Source: Niallia taxi
GTDB taxonomy: Bacteria > Bacillota > Bacilli > Bacillales > Cytobacillaceae
Assembly (NCBI RefSeq): GCF_004005475.1
Contig: NZ_RZTZ01000006.1
Location: 124,001 to 188,000, forward strand
Direction: 5' to 3'
DNA length: 64,000 nucleotides
The notes under the pieces were generated by a model. That model searched no databases. It was not told the DNA's origin and saw only the letters and a list, made by a program, of their open reading frames with translations. The first letter of the stretch is position 1. The number at the start of each line of letters is the position of its first letter. Below are positions 43,848 to 52,663 of the stretch, in pieces. A program made the position numbers and the translations under genes.

Positions 43848-44435
43848 TTAATATACTCTCGCTATTTTAACCATATTTATAAAATAATCCGTGAACCGTG
43901 TATCATTTGTTAATTCTGGATGAAAAGAACATCCCAAGAATTGCCCTTCTCTCGCTACGACAATGCGTCCGTTATGTTTTGCTAATATTTCTACATTTTC
44001 GCCTGCACTTACGATATGTGGTGCACGGATAAATACAGCTGGGAATTGATCGGCAATACCAACTATGTCTATATTAGCTTCAAAGCTCTCTTTCTGTCTT
44101 CCGAATGAATTACGTTCAACCTGAATATCCATAACACCTATATGCGGCTCTTTATATCCTTCGATAGACTTTGCGAGGAGAATCAAACCTGCACAGGTTC
44201 CAAACATCGGTTTCCCTGATGCTGCAAATTCTCTAAGGGATTCCATAAATTCATATTTATCTATAAGCCGCCTTATTGTAGTTGACTCACCACCAGGAAT
44301 AATTAAGCCATCCACATCAACTAATTGTTCTGTGTTCTTCACAACCACAGCTTCTGCTCCACTAGCTTCTAAGGCACGTATATGTTCTCTAACAGCTCCT
44401 TGTAATCCAAGCACACCAACCTTTACAGTAGACAT
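43848..44435 (-). CDS. pdxT: Pyridoxal 5'-phosphate synthase, glutaminase subunit PdxT
   Basis: 195 residues, a class I glutamine amidotransferase. The oxyanion region is [12 protein letters not shown], the nucleophile cysteine is in [11 protein letters not shown], and the catalytic histidine is in [13 protein letters not shown]. It provides ammonia to PdxS in the 24-subunit PLP synthase. It follows pdxS by seven bases. Confidence 0.96.
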   Translation of the reverse strand: MSTVKVGVLGLQGAVREHIRALEASGAEAVVVKNTEQLVDVDGLIIPGGESTTIRRLIDKYEFMESLREFAASGKPMFGTCAGLILLAKSIEGYKEPHIGVMDIQVERNSFGRQKESFEANIDIVGIADQFPAVFIRAPHIVSAGENVEILAKHNGRIVVAREGQFLGCSFHPELTNDTRFTDYFINMVKIARVY

Positions 44436-44442
44436 TATTCAA

Positions 44443-45324
44443 TTACCATCCGCGTTCTTGCATGCGTTGATCTGGAGCTAAATTGGAGATTTCAATCCCT
44501 TTCATGGCAGTTCCTAAATTTTTGGATATTTCTGCAATGAGTTGATAGTCTTGGTAATGCGTTGTTGCTTCCACAATTGCTCTTGCAAATTTAGAAGGAT
44601 TATCTGATTTAAAAATACCTGAACCAACAAAAACTCCATCTGCTCCGAGTTGCATCATTAATGCTGCATCTGCTGGTGTTGCTACACCACCAGCTGCAAA
44701 GTTTACTACCGGCAAGCGTCCTAGTTTTTTTATTTCTAATAAAAGCTCATATGACGCGCCTAGTAATTTTGCCTCTGTCATTAGTTCAGCTTCATCCATA
44801 TGTACAACTTTACGAACTTGAGCATTTACCTTTCTTATATGACGGACTGCCTCGACAATATTACCTGTGCCTGGCTCTCCCTTCGTACGCAGCATAGAAG
44901 CTCCTTCTCCAATACGTCTTGCAGCTTCCCCTAAATCTCGACAACCACAAACAAAAGGAACTGTGTACTCCTTTTTGTTCAAATGATATTCTTCATCTGC
45001 AGGAGTTAAAACTTCACTTTCATCGATATAATCAACACCCATTGCTTCAAGCACCCTTGCTTCCACAATATGACCAATACGTGCTTTCGCCATAACAGGA
45101 ATCGTAACTGCATTCATTACTTCTTCTACAATAGTTGGGTCTGCCATTCTCGCTACTCCACCTGCTGCACGAATGTCAGAAGGCACTCTTTCAAGCGCCA
45201 TTACTGCTACTGCGCCTGCTTCTTCAGCAATTTTTGCTTGCTCTGCGTTAATAACGTCCATAATAACGCCGCCTTTTTGCATTTCAGCCATTCCACGTTT
45301 TACTCTATCAGTACCAGTTTTCAT
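44443..45324 (-). CDS. pdxS: Pyridoxal 5'-phosphate synthase, synthase subunit PdxS
   Basis: 293 residues, a TIM barrel. The catalytic lysine is in [17 protein letters not shown], with [18 protein letters not shown] and [41 protein letters not shown] as family blocks. It makes PLP from ribose-5-phosphate, glyceraldehyde-3-phosphate and ammonia. A TTGGAGG site precedes the ATG. A MocR-type regulator is divergent. Confidence 0.97.
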   Translation of the reverse strand: MKTGTDRVKRGMAEMQKGGVIMDVINAEQAKIAEEAGAVAVMALERVPSDIRAAGGVARMADPTIVEEVMNAVTIPVMAKARIGHIVEARVLEAMGVDYIDESEVLTPADEEYHLNKKEYTVPFVCGCRDLGEAARRIGEGASMLRTKGEPGTGNIVEAVRHIRKVNAQVRKVVHMDEAELMTEAKLLGASYELLLEIKKLGRLPVVNFAAGGVATPADAALMMQLGADGVFVGSGIFKSDNPSKFARAIVEATTHYQDYQLIAEISKNLGTAMKGIEISNLAPDQRMQERGW

Positions 45325-45410
45325 CCTAATGCCTCCAATTATTAAAAAATATGTACTTACAAACCTTTTATTTTGCTAATTTGCATTGTAAACTAATTAT
45401 AATTATTAAT

Positions 45411-45456
45411 CTGGAACCTTTAAAAGAGCCAGATTTTAAAATTATTCAGGTACCAG
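45411..45456. promoter_or_regulatory. Probable PdxR operators between pdxS and pdxR
   Basis: Three related copies: CTGGAACC at 45411-45418, the reverse copy GAGCCAG at 45426-45432, and GGTACCAG at 45449-45456. The first two form ATCTGG-N14-CCAGAT. PdxR-type regulators are known to bind repeated sites in this intergenic position. Confidence 0.55.
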
Positions 45457-45475
45457 TTCAATGGAGGTCAAAAAC

Positions 45476-46897
45476 TTGTTTGAAATAACTCCCATTTTAG
45501 ATTCCCAAAAAGAAGATCCCGTTTATATGCAGCTCTATCGTTATCTTAAAAATGAAATACAATCAGATACTATTCCTCCTCATAGTAAATTACCTTCTCA
45601 AAGGAAATTAGCAGAGCATTTAAGCCTAAGCAGAAACACTGTTAATGCCGCATATCAGCAGCTTCTGGCTGAAGGCTATATTAGAAGCGAAGAAAGAAAA
45701 GGTTTATTTGTGGAAGATATTAAGCATGAGCTATATTTAGACAAAAACATCAATGCAGTAAATGCTGAAATCCTGGATAATAACTGTAAAAATTCTGAAC
45801 ACCAATCATCAGAGATTTTTTATGATTTTAAATATGGTGAAATAGACTTAAAGCACTTTCCATTTAAATTATGGAGTCAATTAACAATGAAAAGTATTTT
45901 TGCTGAGCAAGGACAGCTTTTATTATATGGCGACCCACAAGGTGATCTTGATCTTCGCAAGCAAATAACAAAATACCTTTTTGAATCAAGAGGTGTTAAA
46001 TGTTCAGAACACCAAATTATTATCGGCGCAGGTACTCAATACCTTATGAGTATGCTTTGTAAAATAATCGGCAAAGAATACACCTATGGAATGGAAGACC
46101 CTGGATACAATAGAGTGCGCATTGTTTTAAAAGAATATGGTAAAGCTGTCCAACCTATTCCTCTTGATAATTATGGTGTCGATATAAAGGCATTAACATC
46201 AAGTGAGGTAAGAGCTGTTTTTGTCACACCTGCCCATCAATTTCCCCTCGGAATTGTTATGCCGCTCCAAAGAAGATTAGACTTAATTCAATGGGCAAAG
46301 GAAACAGAGGGCTATATTATTGAGGATGACTACGATAGTGAATTTAGATATGAAGGAAAACCGATTCCCGCTCTGCAAAGTCTTGATCAATATGAAAAAG
46401 TTATCTATATGGGGACATTTGCAAAATCATTGATTCCATCATTAGACTTTAGTTATATGGTGCTACCAAGACCTTTATTAGCTAAATACCTCGACAAATA
46501 TATTGGTTATAAGCAAACTGTATCAAGACAGCATCAATATACATTAAAGCTCTTTATGGAAAGCGAACAATGGGCAAGGCATTTAAATAAAGTAAGAAAT
46601 GTTTATAAAAAAAGACATAATGCCTTAATTACCTCGATTAAAGCAAGCATGAATAATCAGGTCAGAATCATGGGATTAGGGGCCGGATTACACATAGTCC
46701 TTGAGCCGCGAAATGACATGTCAGAACAAGAGCTCATCGAAGCAGCTAAACAAAATGGCGTTTTAGTGTATCCCGTAAGCACCTTCTATGAACAAATACC
46801 AGCTCTTAAATATCCTCAGGTTTTGTTAGGATTCGCTGGACTTGATGAGAAAAGGATTCAAGAGGGAGTTAAGCTGCTTGCAAAGGCATGGTTTTAA
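45476..46897 (+). CDS. pdxR: PdxR, MocR/GntR-family regulator of PLP synthesis
   Basis: 473 residues from a TTG at 45476, which has GGAGGT six bases upstream; an ATG at 45461 has no ribosome site. The N-terminal GntR winged helix is SKLPSQRKLAEHLSLSRNTVNAAYQQLLAEGYI. The rest is a fold-type I aminotransferase-like domain with EDPGYNRVR, EDDYDSEFRYEGKP and the PLP-lysine segment TFAKSLIPSLDFSY. It is divergent from pdxS, the standard PdxR arrangement in Firmicutes that lack the de novo pathway of E. coli. It senses PLP and controls pdxST. Confidence 0.9.
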   Translation: MFEITPILDSQKEDPVYMQLYRYLKNEIQSDTIPPHSKLPSQRKLAEHLSLSRNTVNAAYQQLLAEGYIRSEERKGLFVEDIKHELYLDKNINAVNAEILDNNCKNSEHQSSEIFYDFKYGEIDLKHFPFKLWSQLTMKSIFAEQGQLLLYGDPQGDLDLRKQITKYLFESRGVKCSEHQIIIGAGTQYLMSMLCKIIGKEYTYGMEDPGYNRVRIVLKEYGKAVQPIPLDNYGVDIKALTSSEVRAVFVTPAHQFPLGIVMPLQRRLDLIQWAKETEGYIIEDDYDSEFRYEGKPIPALQSLDQYEKVIYMGTFAKSLIPSLDFSYMVLPRPLLAKYLDKYIGYKQTVSRQHQYTLKLFMESEQWARHLNKVRNVYKKRHNALITSIKASMNNQVRIMGLGAGLHIVLEPRNDMSEQELIEAAKQNGVLVYPVSTFYEQIPALKYPQVLLGFAGLDEKRIQEGVKLLAKAWF

Positions 46898-46940
46898 GCA
46901 GTAAAAATTATTTAACTGCTAACTCCATTTTTCACACTTA

Positions 46941-46977
46941 AAAAATGCTCTCCAAAATTAATGGAAAGCATTTTTTT
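46941..46977. terminator. Bidirectional terminator between pdxR and the GH18 gene
   Basis: AAAAATGCT-TCCA pairs with TGGA-AGCATTTTT, with T runs on both strands; it serves the two convergent genes. Confidence 0.85.
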
Positions 46978-46999
46978 GCTATAGTACTAAACTAATTAC

Positions 47000-48037
47000 T
47001 TATTTAACACCGTTCTGAATTGCACCCCAAAAGGTTTCTGTCTCATTGCCGAGTGCATACACACTGACACCACCGAGTTTATACTTTTTTAATAGTTTAG
47101 TTTTCTTCTCAATTGTTGTCTCATTTTCATACCAAACAATATGTTCTTGCTTGTTTTTATCCAAATAATTAAACATTACGGAGTCTGTCTTTTTATTATA
47201 GGTCGGCTTTATTTTATTACTCTTTATTAACTCCTGTATTTCGTCCCACTGCACCATTCTATTCCTGTTAGCATCTGTCAGATTCCAGTCATAACCATAA
47301 GCTGGAATCCCCATTATCACCTTGCCTGCTTTTATATTGTTGGTGGAATAGGACAATGTATCCTCAAGCCACTTCATACTAACTAAAGACCCAGGATTTC
47401 CCCATGATCCATGTTCATCGTAGGTCATAACCTGGATATAATCAGCATAATTACCGATTTTTTTGTAATCATACGGCCAAGTCCAGGTATTGTCTTTATC
47501 ATCATTAGTTTTTGCAGGTACAGATACCATTAATTTTAGTTGTTTTTTATGTAAAACAACAGAAATGTCCTTTATTAAGCTCGATAAATTTATGCGATCT
47601 TCTGGATATACTGCCTCTAAATCTATATTAACCCCTGTATAGCCATTGTCTTTGTCTTCAGCAACCTTGGCTACTTGTTTAATAAAGCGGTTTTTAACTA
47701 ATTTGTCTGTCATCACTTGATGTGCCAAGTCTGCATCAAAATCTTGTTCCCCAAAGTTGGAAATAACCGCATATGTGTTTATCTTTTTCTTTTTAGCATA
47801 TGAAAGCTGTTCTTTCGGCGCTTCCCCAATAAGATTCCCATTTTTATCAAAGGAAAATGTATCTGTAGCTATTGTATTAAAATACTCGTTAAAGGAAGTT
47901 AATGATTTATCCGAATTAGTGCTCCCTAATGTATAGCCAAGTATCATCGGCTTATCCGCTTTAACTACTTCACTGCCATAATTTATTGCAAATAAAATAC
48001 ACAGAGAAAATAATATTACTATAATAACTTTTTTCAA
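47000..48037 (-). CDS. Secreted glycoside hydrolase family 18 protein
   Basis: 345 residues from a TTG at 48037 with AAGGAG upstream. The signal peptide is KKVIIVILFSLCILFAINYG. The catalytic D-x-D-x-E strand is GYTGVNIDLEAVYPEDR and the substrate-floor strand is YIQVMTYDEHGSWGNPG. It resembles the spore-germination and cell-wall-lytic GH18 proteins of Bacillus (YaaH/YdhD type) but has no LysM repeats, so it may be a free N-acetylglucosaminidase or chitinase-like enzyme. Single gene. Confidence 0.85.
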   Translation of the reverse strand: MKKVIIVILFSLCILFAINYGSEVVKADKPMILGYTLGSTNSDKSLTSFNEYFNTIATDTFSFDKNGNLIGEAPKEQLSYAKKKKINTYAVISNFGEQDFDADLAHQVMTDKLVKNRFIKQVAKVAEDKDNGYTGVNIDLEAVYPEDRINLSSLIKDISVVLHKKQLKLMVSVPAKTNDDKDNTWTWPYDYKKIGNYADYIQVMTYDEHGSWGNPGSLVSMKWLEDTLSYSTNNIKAGKVIMGIPAYGYDWNLTDANRNRMVQWDEIQELIKSNKIKPTYNKKTDSVMFNYLDKNKQEHIVWYENETTIEKKTKLLKKYKLGGVSVYALGNETETFWGAIQNGVK

Positions 48038-48464
48038 CGCTTTACTCCTTCGTGATATTTTTATTTACGCAGATTAGATGAACCACTTTTGCTTAAGTTA
48101 CCTTTTTGTCGATTTATACTTATTTACAGAAACCGTTGTGAATACAGCCGCTGCATTAAGCTTACTGTAACTAGCAGGAATTGAAATACTAGCAATCTAA
48201 TTACTTCTTTTCATGTGGATAGCTAATGAGAAATCTATATTCTGGACGCAGGCAGATGGGAAGGTATGGAAGAAGGAGAGATGGATTATGTTATGGAGAC
48301 TTAAGGATACAATAGAGAAAAATGAAACTAACCTATGCTAACTCAGCACTAAATCTGAAGGTTTCATTACTGATAGACCACTCAAAAGTTGCCTTATTAT
48401 CATGTACGGTTCAAGATATTTTATCAAGTCACTGAATATTCAGTATTTTAAACAGAATAAAAAA
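48038..48464. other. Gene-free region between GH18 and the tRNA cluster
   Basis: No gene, promoter or hairpin is clear in these 427 bases. It is also the downstream side of the tRNA transcript, but I see no strong terminator close to tRNA-Asn. Confidence 0.4.
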
Positions 48465-48540
48465 TGGCTCCGCAGGTAGGACTCGAACCTACGACCGATC
48501 GGTTAACAGCCGATTGCTCTACCACTGAGCTACTGCGGAA
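48465..48540 (-). tRNA. tRNA-Asn (GTT)
   Basis: Cloverleaf with acceptor TCCGCAG/CTGCGGA, anticodon loop CTGTTAA, T loop GGTTCGAGTCC, encoded CCA. Last tRNA of the cluster. Confidence 0.95.
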
Positions 48541-48564
48541 CAAAAAAGTATGTATTATAAAGGA

Positions 48565-48638
<74 letters not shown>

Positions 48639-48647
48639 ACATTATTT

Positions 48648-48721
48648 TGGAGCGGGTGATGAGAATCGAACTCACGACATCAGCTTGGAAGGCTGAGGTT
48701 TTACCATTAAACTACACCCGC
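48648..48721 (-). tRNA. tRNA-Gly (TCC)
   Basis: Acceptor GCGGGTG/CACCCGC, anticodon loop CTTCCAA, T loop AGTTCGATTCT, encoded CCA. Confidence 0.95.
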
Positions 48722-48738
48722 ATTAAGGATTATATTAT

Positions 48739-48812
48739 TGGCAGGAGTAGTAGGAATTGAACCCACACCGGAGGTTTTGGAGACCTCTGTTCTACCTTTA
48801 AACTATACTCCT
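48739..48812 (-). tRNA. tRNA-Trp (CCA)
   Basis: Acceptor AGGAGTA/TACTCCT, anticodon loop CTCCAAA, T loop GGTTCAATTCC, encoded CCA. This tRNA is relevant to possible near-cognate reading of the crtN TGA. Confidence 0.95.
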
Positions 48813-48820
48813 ATAATAAA

Positions 48821-48897
48821 TGGCGGTCCGGACGGGACTCGAACCCGCGACCTCCTGCGTGACAGGCAGGCATTCTAACCAGCTGAACTACCGGACC
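48821..48897 (-). tRNA. tRNA-Asp (GTC)
   Basis: Acceptor GGTCCGG/CCGGACC, anticodon loop CTGTCAC, T loop GGTTCGAGTCC, encoded CCA. Confidence 0.95.
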
Positions 48898-48901
48898 AGA
48901 T

Positions 48902-48974
<73 letters not shown>

Positions 48975-48999
48975 ATAATAATATTTAAAATGAGTTATA

Positions 49000-49092
49000 T
49001 GGAGGAGGAAAGGGGATTCGAACCCCTGCGCGGTTTGACCCGCCTGTCGGTTTTCAAGACCGATCCCTTCAGCCGGACTTGGGTATTCCTCC
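49000..49092 (-). tRNA. tRNA-Ser (TGA)
   Basis: 93 bases with the long variable arm of class II tRNAs, acceptor GGAGGAA/TTCCTCC, anticodon loop CTTGAAA, encoded CCA. Confidence 0.95.
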
Positions 49093-49096
49093 GTAT

Positions 49097-49172
49097 TGGT
49101 GGAGCCTAGCGGGATCGAACCGCTGACCTCCTGCGTGCAAGGCAGGCGCTCTCCCAGCTGAGCTAAGGCCCC
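49097..49172 (-). tRNA. tRNA-Ala (TGC)
   Basis: Acceptor GGGGCCT/AGGCTCC (one G-U pair), anticodon loop CTTGCAC, T loop GGTTCGATCCC, encoded CCA. Confidence 0.95.
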
Positions 49173-49190
49173 AATTTAAAATAGTAATAA

Positions 49191-49267
49191 TGGTCGGGAA
49201 GACAGGATTCGAACCTGCGACCCCTTGGTCCCAAACCAAGTGCTCTACCAAGCTGAGCTACTTCCCG
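49191..49267 (-). tRNA. tRNA-Pro (TGG)
   Basis: Acceptor CGGGAAG/CTTCCCG, anticodon loop TTTGGGA, T loop GGTTCGAATCC, encoded CCA. Confidence 0.95.
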
Positions 49268-49275
49268 TTTATATA

Positions 49276-49352
<77 letters not shown>

Positions 49353-49373
49353 TAAATATTCTCGAAAAAACAA

Positions 49374-49462
49374 TGGTGCCGAGGACCGGAATCGAACCGG
49401 TACGGTAGTCACCTACCGCAGGATTTTAAGTCCTGTGCGTCTGCCAGTTCCGCCACCCCGGC
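49374..49462 (-). tRNA. tRNA-Leu (TAA)
   Basis: 89 bases with a long variable arm, acceptor GCCGGGG/CCTCGGC, anticodon loop CTTAAAA, T loop GGTTCGATTCC, encoded CCA. Confidence 0.95.
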
Positions 49463-49476
49463 ATTGTTTTCATATC

Positions 49477-49551
49477 TGGAGCGGAAGACGGGGTTCGAAC
49501 CCGCGACCCCCACCTTGGCAAGGTGATGTTCTACCACTGAACTACTTCCGC
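49477..49551 (-). tRNA. tRNA-Gly (GCC)
   Basis: Acceptor GCGGAAG/CTTCCGC, anticodon loop TTGCCAA, T loop GGTTCGAACCC, encoded CCA. Second glycine isoacceptor in the cluster. Confidence 0.95.
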
Positions 49552-49567
49552 TCGCTATTAAATTAAA

Positions 49568-49643
49568 TGGTGAGTCATGCAGGATTCGAACCTGCGACCC
49601 TCTGATTAAAAGTCAGATGCTCTACCAACTGAGCTAATGACTC
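49568..49643 (-). tRNA. tRNA-Lys (TTT)
   Basis: Acceptor GAGTCAT/ATGACTC, anticodon loop CTTTTAA, T loop GGTTCGAATCC, encoded CCA. Confidence 0.95.
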
Positions 49644-49660
49644 ATCTCATTTTAAAAAGA

Positions 49661-49736
<76 letters not shown>

Positions 49737-49741
49737 GTATA

Positions 49742-49817
49742 TGGTGGAGGATGACGGGATCGAACCGCCGACCCTCTGCTTGTAAGGCAGATGCTCTCCC
49801 AGCTGAGCTAATCCTCC
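49742..49817 (-). tRNA. tRNA-Val (TAC)
   Basis: Acceptor GGAGGAT/ATCCTCC, anticodon loop CTTACAA, T loop GGTTCGATCCC, encoded CCA. Confidence 0.95.
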
Positions 49818-49824
49818 GAAATAT

Positions 49825-49899
49825 TGGTGACCCATACGGGATTCGAACCCGTGTTACCGCCGTGAAAGGGCGGTGTCTTAACCGCTTGACCAATGGGCC
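49825..49899 (-). tRNA. tRNA-Glu (TTC)
   Basis: Acceptor GGCCCAT/ATGGGTC, anticodon loop CTTTCAC, T loop GGTTCGAATCC, encoded CCA. First tRNA of the transcript. Confidence 0.95.
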
Positions 49900-49963
49900 T
49901 TTATGTAATTAATACTGTAGTAGCTTTGCAGTTATTTATTTACCTGTTTTAGCGACAAGATTT

Positions 49964-49993
49964 ATTATATATAAATTACACTAATTTCGTCAA
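49964..49993 (-). promoter_or_regulatory. Promoter of the tRNA cluster
   Basis: On the minus strand TTGACG (49988-49993) and TATAAT (49964-49969) are 18 bases apart, about 65 bases before tRNA-Glu. No rRNA gene lies between, so the 16 tRNAs form their own transcript. Confidence 0.75.
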
Positions 49994-50142
49994 CAACTAT
50001 TTTCATATTTTATTTGTTTTTTTAAAAAAAGTTTATCAGAATGCCTCAAACACCATATGTATTAGGTATTTCAGCAGTAATTTGCCACTGTTTCATAAGA
50101 AAAAATACGTTACTTCTCAATCCCTTACATGTACTATCATTC

Positions 50143-50174
50143 AAAAAAGACGCTTTCTTATAAAAAAGCGCCGA
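50143..50174 (-). terminator. Terminator of the PadR/DUF2812 operon
   Basis: On the minus strand GCGCTTT and GAAAGCG pair and are followed by TTTTTT, 20 bases after the stop codon. Confidence 0.8.
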
Positions 50175-50194
50175 CATTGTTAGATATATAATAA

Positions 50195-50761
50195 CTATTC
50201 TTTTAGCATGGAATACTTTCGATAAGCCTTAAAGTAACTGCTAACAAAGAGAACAACCATAATGGCAGGAAGCGACCTCAAAAGGGCAAATGGAGTTTCA
50301 AACAAAAATGCTTTCCAAAATAATGCCCCCTTCATACTCCATAGACCTTCGGTTAAATATAATCCGGAATCTTTGTAAAGCATAAAAGAAATAAACAATA
50401 ACATAAAACCTAAACCAGATGAATAACCCATCAACCGTTTATAATAATTTCTCATTGATTGGCGATCTGAAAAGATTTCCTTTTGATCATCCGCTTCTTT
50501 TTGCCAATATTTAATCCCACCAAGCCATGAACCATTCATATAGCTCCAACCGAAGTCTTCATAGATTCCTCTGTATTCTTTAAAATTTTTCTTCGATAAA
50601 TAATCCTGATAATCCAATCGCATCACATATCTCTTGTCGGTTTTTTCGAAAGTGTATATTCCTACCCCACTAATATTTGTACATCGATAGCCTTTTTGTA
50701 ATTGCCTGTTCAGCCATTGCTCCTCTTTCTCCATATCAAAAAAGACCTTAAATTTCTTCAC
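50195..50761 (-). CDS. DUF2812-family membrane protein
   Basis: 188 residues from a GTG at 50761, chosen because AAGGAAG lies eight bases upstream; an ATG at 50779 has no ribosome site. The N-terminal DUF2812 domain (FKVFFDMEKEEQWLNRQLQKG, then GWSYMNGSWLGGIKYWQK) is followed by two membrane helices (GYSSGLGFMLLFISFMLY and LLRSLPAIMVVLFVSSYF). DUF2812 proteins are nearly always encoded next to a PadR regulator and are thought to act with it in sensing envelope stress or drugs, but the function is unproven. It overlaps padR by 14 bases. Confidence 0.82.
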   Translation of the reverse strand: MKKFKVFFDMEKEEQWLNRQLQKGYRCTNISGVGIYTFEKTDKRYVMRLDYQDYLSKKNFKEYRGIYEDFGWSYMNGSWLGGIKYWQKEADDQKEIFSDRQSMRNYYKRLMGYSSGLGFMLLFISFMLYKDSGLYLTEGLWSMKGALFWKAFLFETPFALLRSLPAIMVVLFVSSYFKAYRKYSMLKE

Positions 50762-51065
50762 TCGATTCACTTCCTTCATACAAGGATAAAATATGCAATA
50801 ACCTCTTTTGCTCCACTTGCAGAATTGCGCTTCCTTCCGGAGTTATCATATACACTTTTCTACGACCCGACTCTCCAACCGGTTCAATCCACCCATGCTT
50901 ATTCAAGTTTTCAAGTGCACCATATAATGTACCCGCAGCTAAAATAACAGTACCTTTACTTATTTTTTCTATCTTCTGCATGACAGCATAGCCATGGAGC
51001 GGCTCACGAAGAGCTAATAAAATATAATGCATGGTTTCAGACAATGGTAATAATTTATGTTTCAT
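50748..51065 (-). CDS. PadR-family transcriptional regulator
   Basis: 105 residues. The winged helix shows MHYILLALREPLHGYAVMQKIEKIS and AGTLYGALENLNKHGWIEPVGESGRRKVYMITPEG. It is short and lacks the long C-terminal dimer domain, so it belongs to PadR subfamily 2. Repeated AGTTCAACT sites in its own promoter (51095-51139) suggest autorepression. Co-transcribed with the DUF2812 gene. Confidence 0.88.
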   Translation of the reverse strand: MKHKLLPLSETMHYILLALREPLHGYAVMQKIEKISKGTVILAAGTLYGALENLNKHGWIEPVGESGRRKVYMITPEGSAILQVEQKRLLHILSLYEGSESSEEI

Positions 51066-51094
51066 ATCTCAACCTCTATTCAGTCCAGCTATAT

Positions 51095-51139
51095 AGTTCA
51101 ACTTAATAAAAGTTTATTACAGTTCAACTGAATAGTCAA
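51095..51139 (-). promoter_or_regulatory. Promoter and PadR operators
   Basis: On the minus strand TTGACT (51134-51139) and TAAACT (51111-51116) are 17 bases apart. AGTTCAACTTAATA (51095-51108) and AGTTCAACTGAATA (51121-51134) are direct repeats, one inside the promoter and one just after it. Confidence 0.7.
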
Positions 51140-51189
51140 TAGTATTCTGAAAATTTGTGAAAAACTTGAAGTAAAACCTTCTAGAGCCA

Positions 51190-51249
51190 ACCCAATAAAA
51201 AAAAGTCGCTTTCTCTTATGTTAAGGAAAGCGACTTTGTTTATTGGGTA
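51190..51249. repeat. Long inverted repeat with terminator features
   Basis: CCCAATAAA and AAAGTCGCTTTC pair with GAAAGCGACTTT and TTTATTGGG across a 12-base loop. The minus strand has an eight-T run after the inner stem, but no minus-strand gene is close to its right. It may be a small mobile hairpin. The gap 51140-51532 is otherwise without a gene. Confidence 0.55.
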
Positions 51250-51532
51250 CCAAGTGAGTTTAGAAATTGTTTGAACTAAAATTGACATAGATATTAAGCC
51301 AAGATATATATTTAACCAATAGCCCCTGTTGCTCAAGTGTACTTCTTCAAATTTTTTCCTATTTGGTGCAGCATTAAAAGCTCAGCTGGACTAACGAATA
51401 AACAATTACATTGGTAAATAGTTATATAAACAGCGGAGGTAAACGAGTATTTAACAGGCAACACTAAGTTATTCAGCAATTAACGGGAAAGCATCGGATA
51501 AACTTAAAAATTAACCATAAGGGGAGAAATGT

Positions 51533-51988
51533 ATGCACGTTGAGAGTCTAAAAATTTGGCAACCTCAAACAAACCTCCATTCTGATCATCCAGTTAAAAT
51601 TCTCTTTAAGGGTTTAATTAAGCATGATGACTATTTCAAAATAATACTGGAGGATTATGACGACAATATTACTGAAATTGTCTATAACCAATTAAACGGA
51701 CCTATGGAATATTATGTTTGGTCCTTTAGATATACAACAGAGATTGGAAGATTTGGCTTATATAATTTAGAGGTTGATGAATCAGGTTTAAAACAAAAAG
51801 AAAAAGCCTATTTTTTTAAAATGGAAAACTCAGAATACATTAATTGGTTTGACAATCAAAATCCCCTTTTCAATAGCACAACACATCCAAATTTAGAGCA
51901 TCATGTTTATATTACTCGTGATGAAGTAATAGAAGTATTATCAGATTATGCTCCCTTAGTAAAAGGAAGCTCCCAATCATTTAAATAA
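51533..51988 (+). CDS. Hypothetical protein
   Basis: 151 residues, starting MHVESLKIWQPQTNLHSDHP, with an AAGGGGAG site 8 bases upstream. It looks soluble and beta-rich (YYVWSFRYTTEIGRFGLYNLEVDE), with no signal peptide and no motif I can place. It stands alone between two hairpins. Confidence 0.6.
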   Translation: MHVESLKIWQPQTNLHSDHPVKILFKGLIKHDDYFKIILEDYDDNITEIVYNQLNGPMEYYVWSFRYTTEIGRFGLYNLEVDESGLKQKEKAYFFKMENSEYINWFDNQNPLFNSTTHPNLEHHVYITRDEVIEVLSDYAPLVKGSSQSFK

Positions 51989-52135
51989 TTAAATTAACTA
52001 ATCCTTTTTGGATGCTGGAGCATTTATCAAGTAAAAAAGGCCCTCACTTTTGTTAAAGGAAAGCACAAGCTCATTTTAGTATACTATTTTGCGCTCTTTT
52101 CAGAGAATTAAGCTCAACCAAGTATTATGCTTTTG

Positions 52136-52405
52136 TTACAGGTTCTCATCCACTAATACCTTTTTTAAATCAGCCTGAAATATTATTAATTTTTCATAGT
52201 CATTTATGATACTTTCTATATCATATTGACCTATAAAATGTCGCAAAGAATCATTCAACTGTATTAACGTACCATGACGATAAAGTAACTTTCTATACCA
52301 TACTTCTTTTCGAAGCAACCTAAAATTTTTGTTGATTTTTTTATCAGCACTTGATGGTATCGCTAAAAGTATTCCTTCAACTAAACTACTAATCATTTCT
52401 ATCAT
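52136..52405 (-). CDS. Hypothetical protein
   Basis: 89 residues from the ATG at 52405, where AAGGATGG gives the best ribosome site; a longer version from 52456 is possible. It is helical and charged (IEMISSLVEGILLAIPSSADKKINKNFRLLRKEVWYRKLL), with no recognised family. No partner genes. Confidence 0.45.
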   Translation of the reverse strand: MIEMISSLVEGILLAIPSSADKKINKNFRLLRKEVWYRKLLYRHGTLIQLNDSLRHFIGQYDIESIINDYEKLIIFQADLKKVLVDENL

Positions 52406-52554
52406 ATTTATGCCATCCTTAAAATTCGTTCTAATATCGTATACGTTTAAATGCATCAGGAAGTTTCACTTTTTACAAATCTAACCATTAATGACTATTT
52501 AACCTCAATAATAAGCACTTTGCTTATTTAGATAATTTCATTCAGTATATGAGT

Positions 52555-52663
52555 GTTGATCCTTCTTAGAATGAAATCTAATATAATAAAAAACCGTTTA
52601 AACCCATATATATCAATGGTTTAAACGGTAATTCTAAAAATATATAAAGCGCTAATAGTCATT
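52555..52663. repeat. Dispersed repeat, family 2, copy 1
   Basis: The order GTTGATCCTTCTTAGA, an AATAAAAAACCG hairpin (ACCGTTTAAACC at 52593-52604 with GGTTTAAACGGT at 52618-52629), then TATAAAGCGCTAAT recurs at 59572-59688. Related fragments of the head (CCTTCTTAGAT) occur near 32575. Confidence 0.6.
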
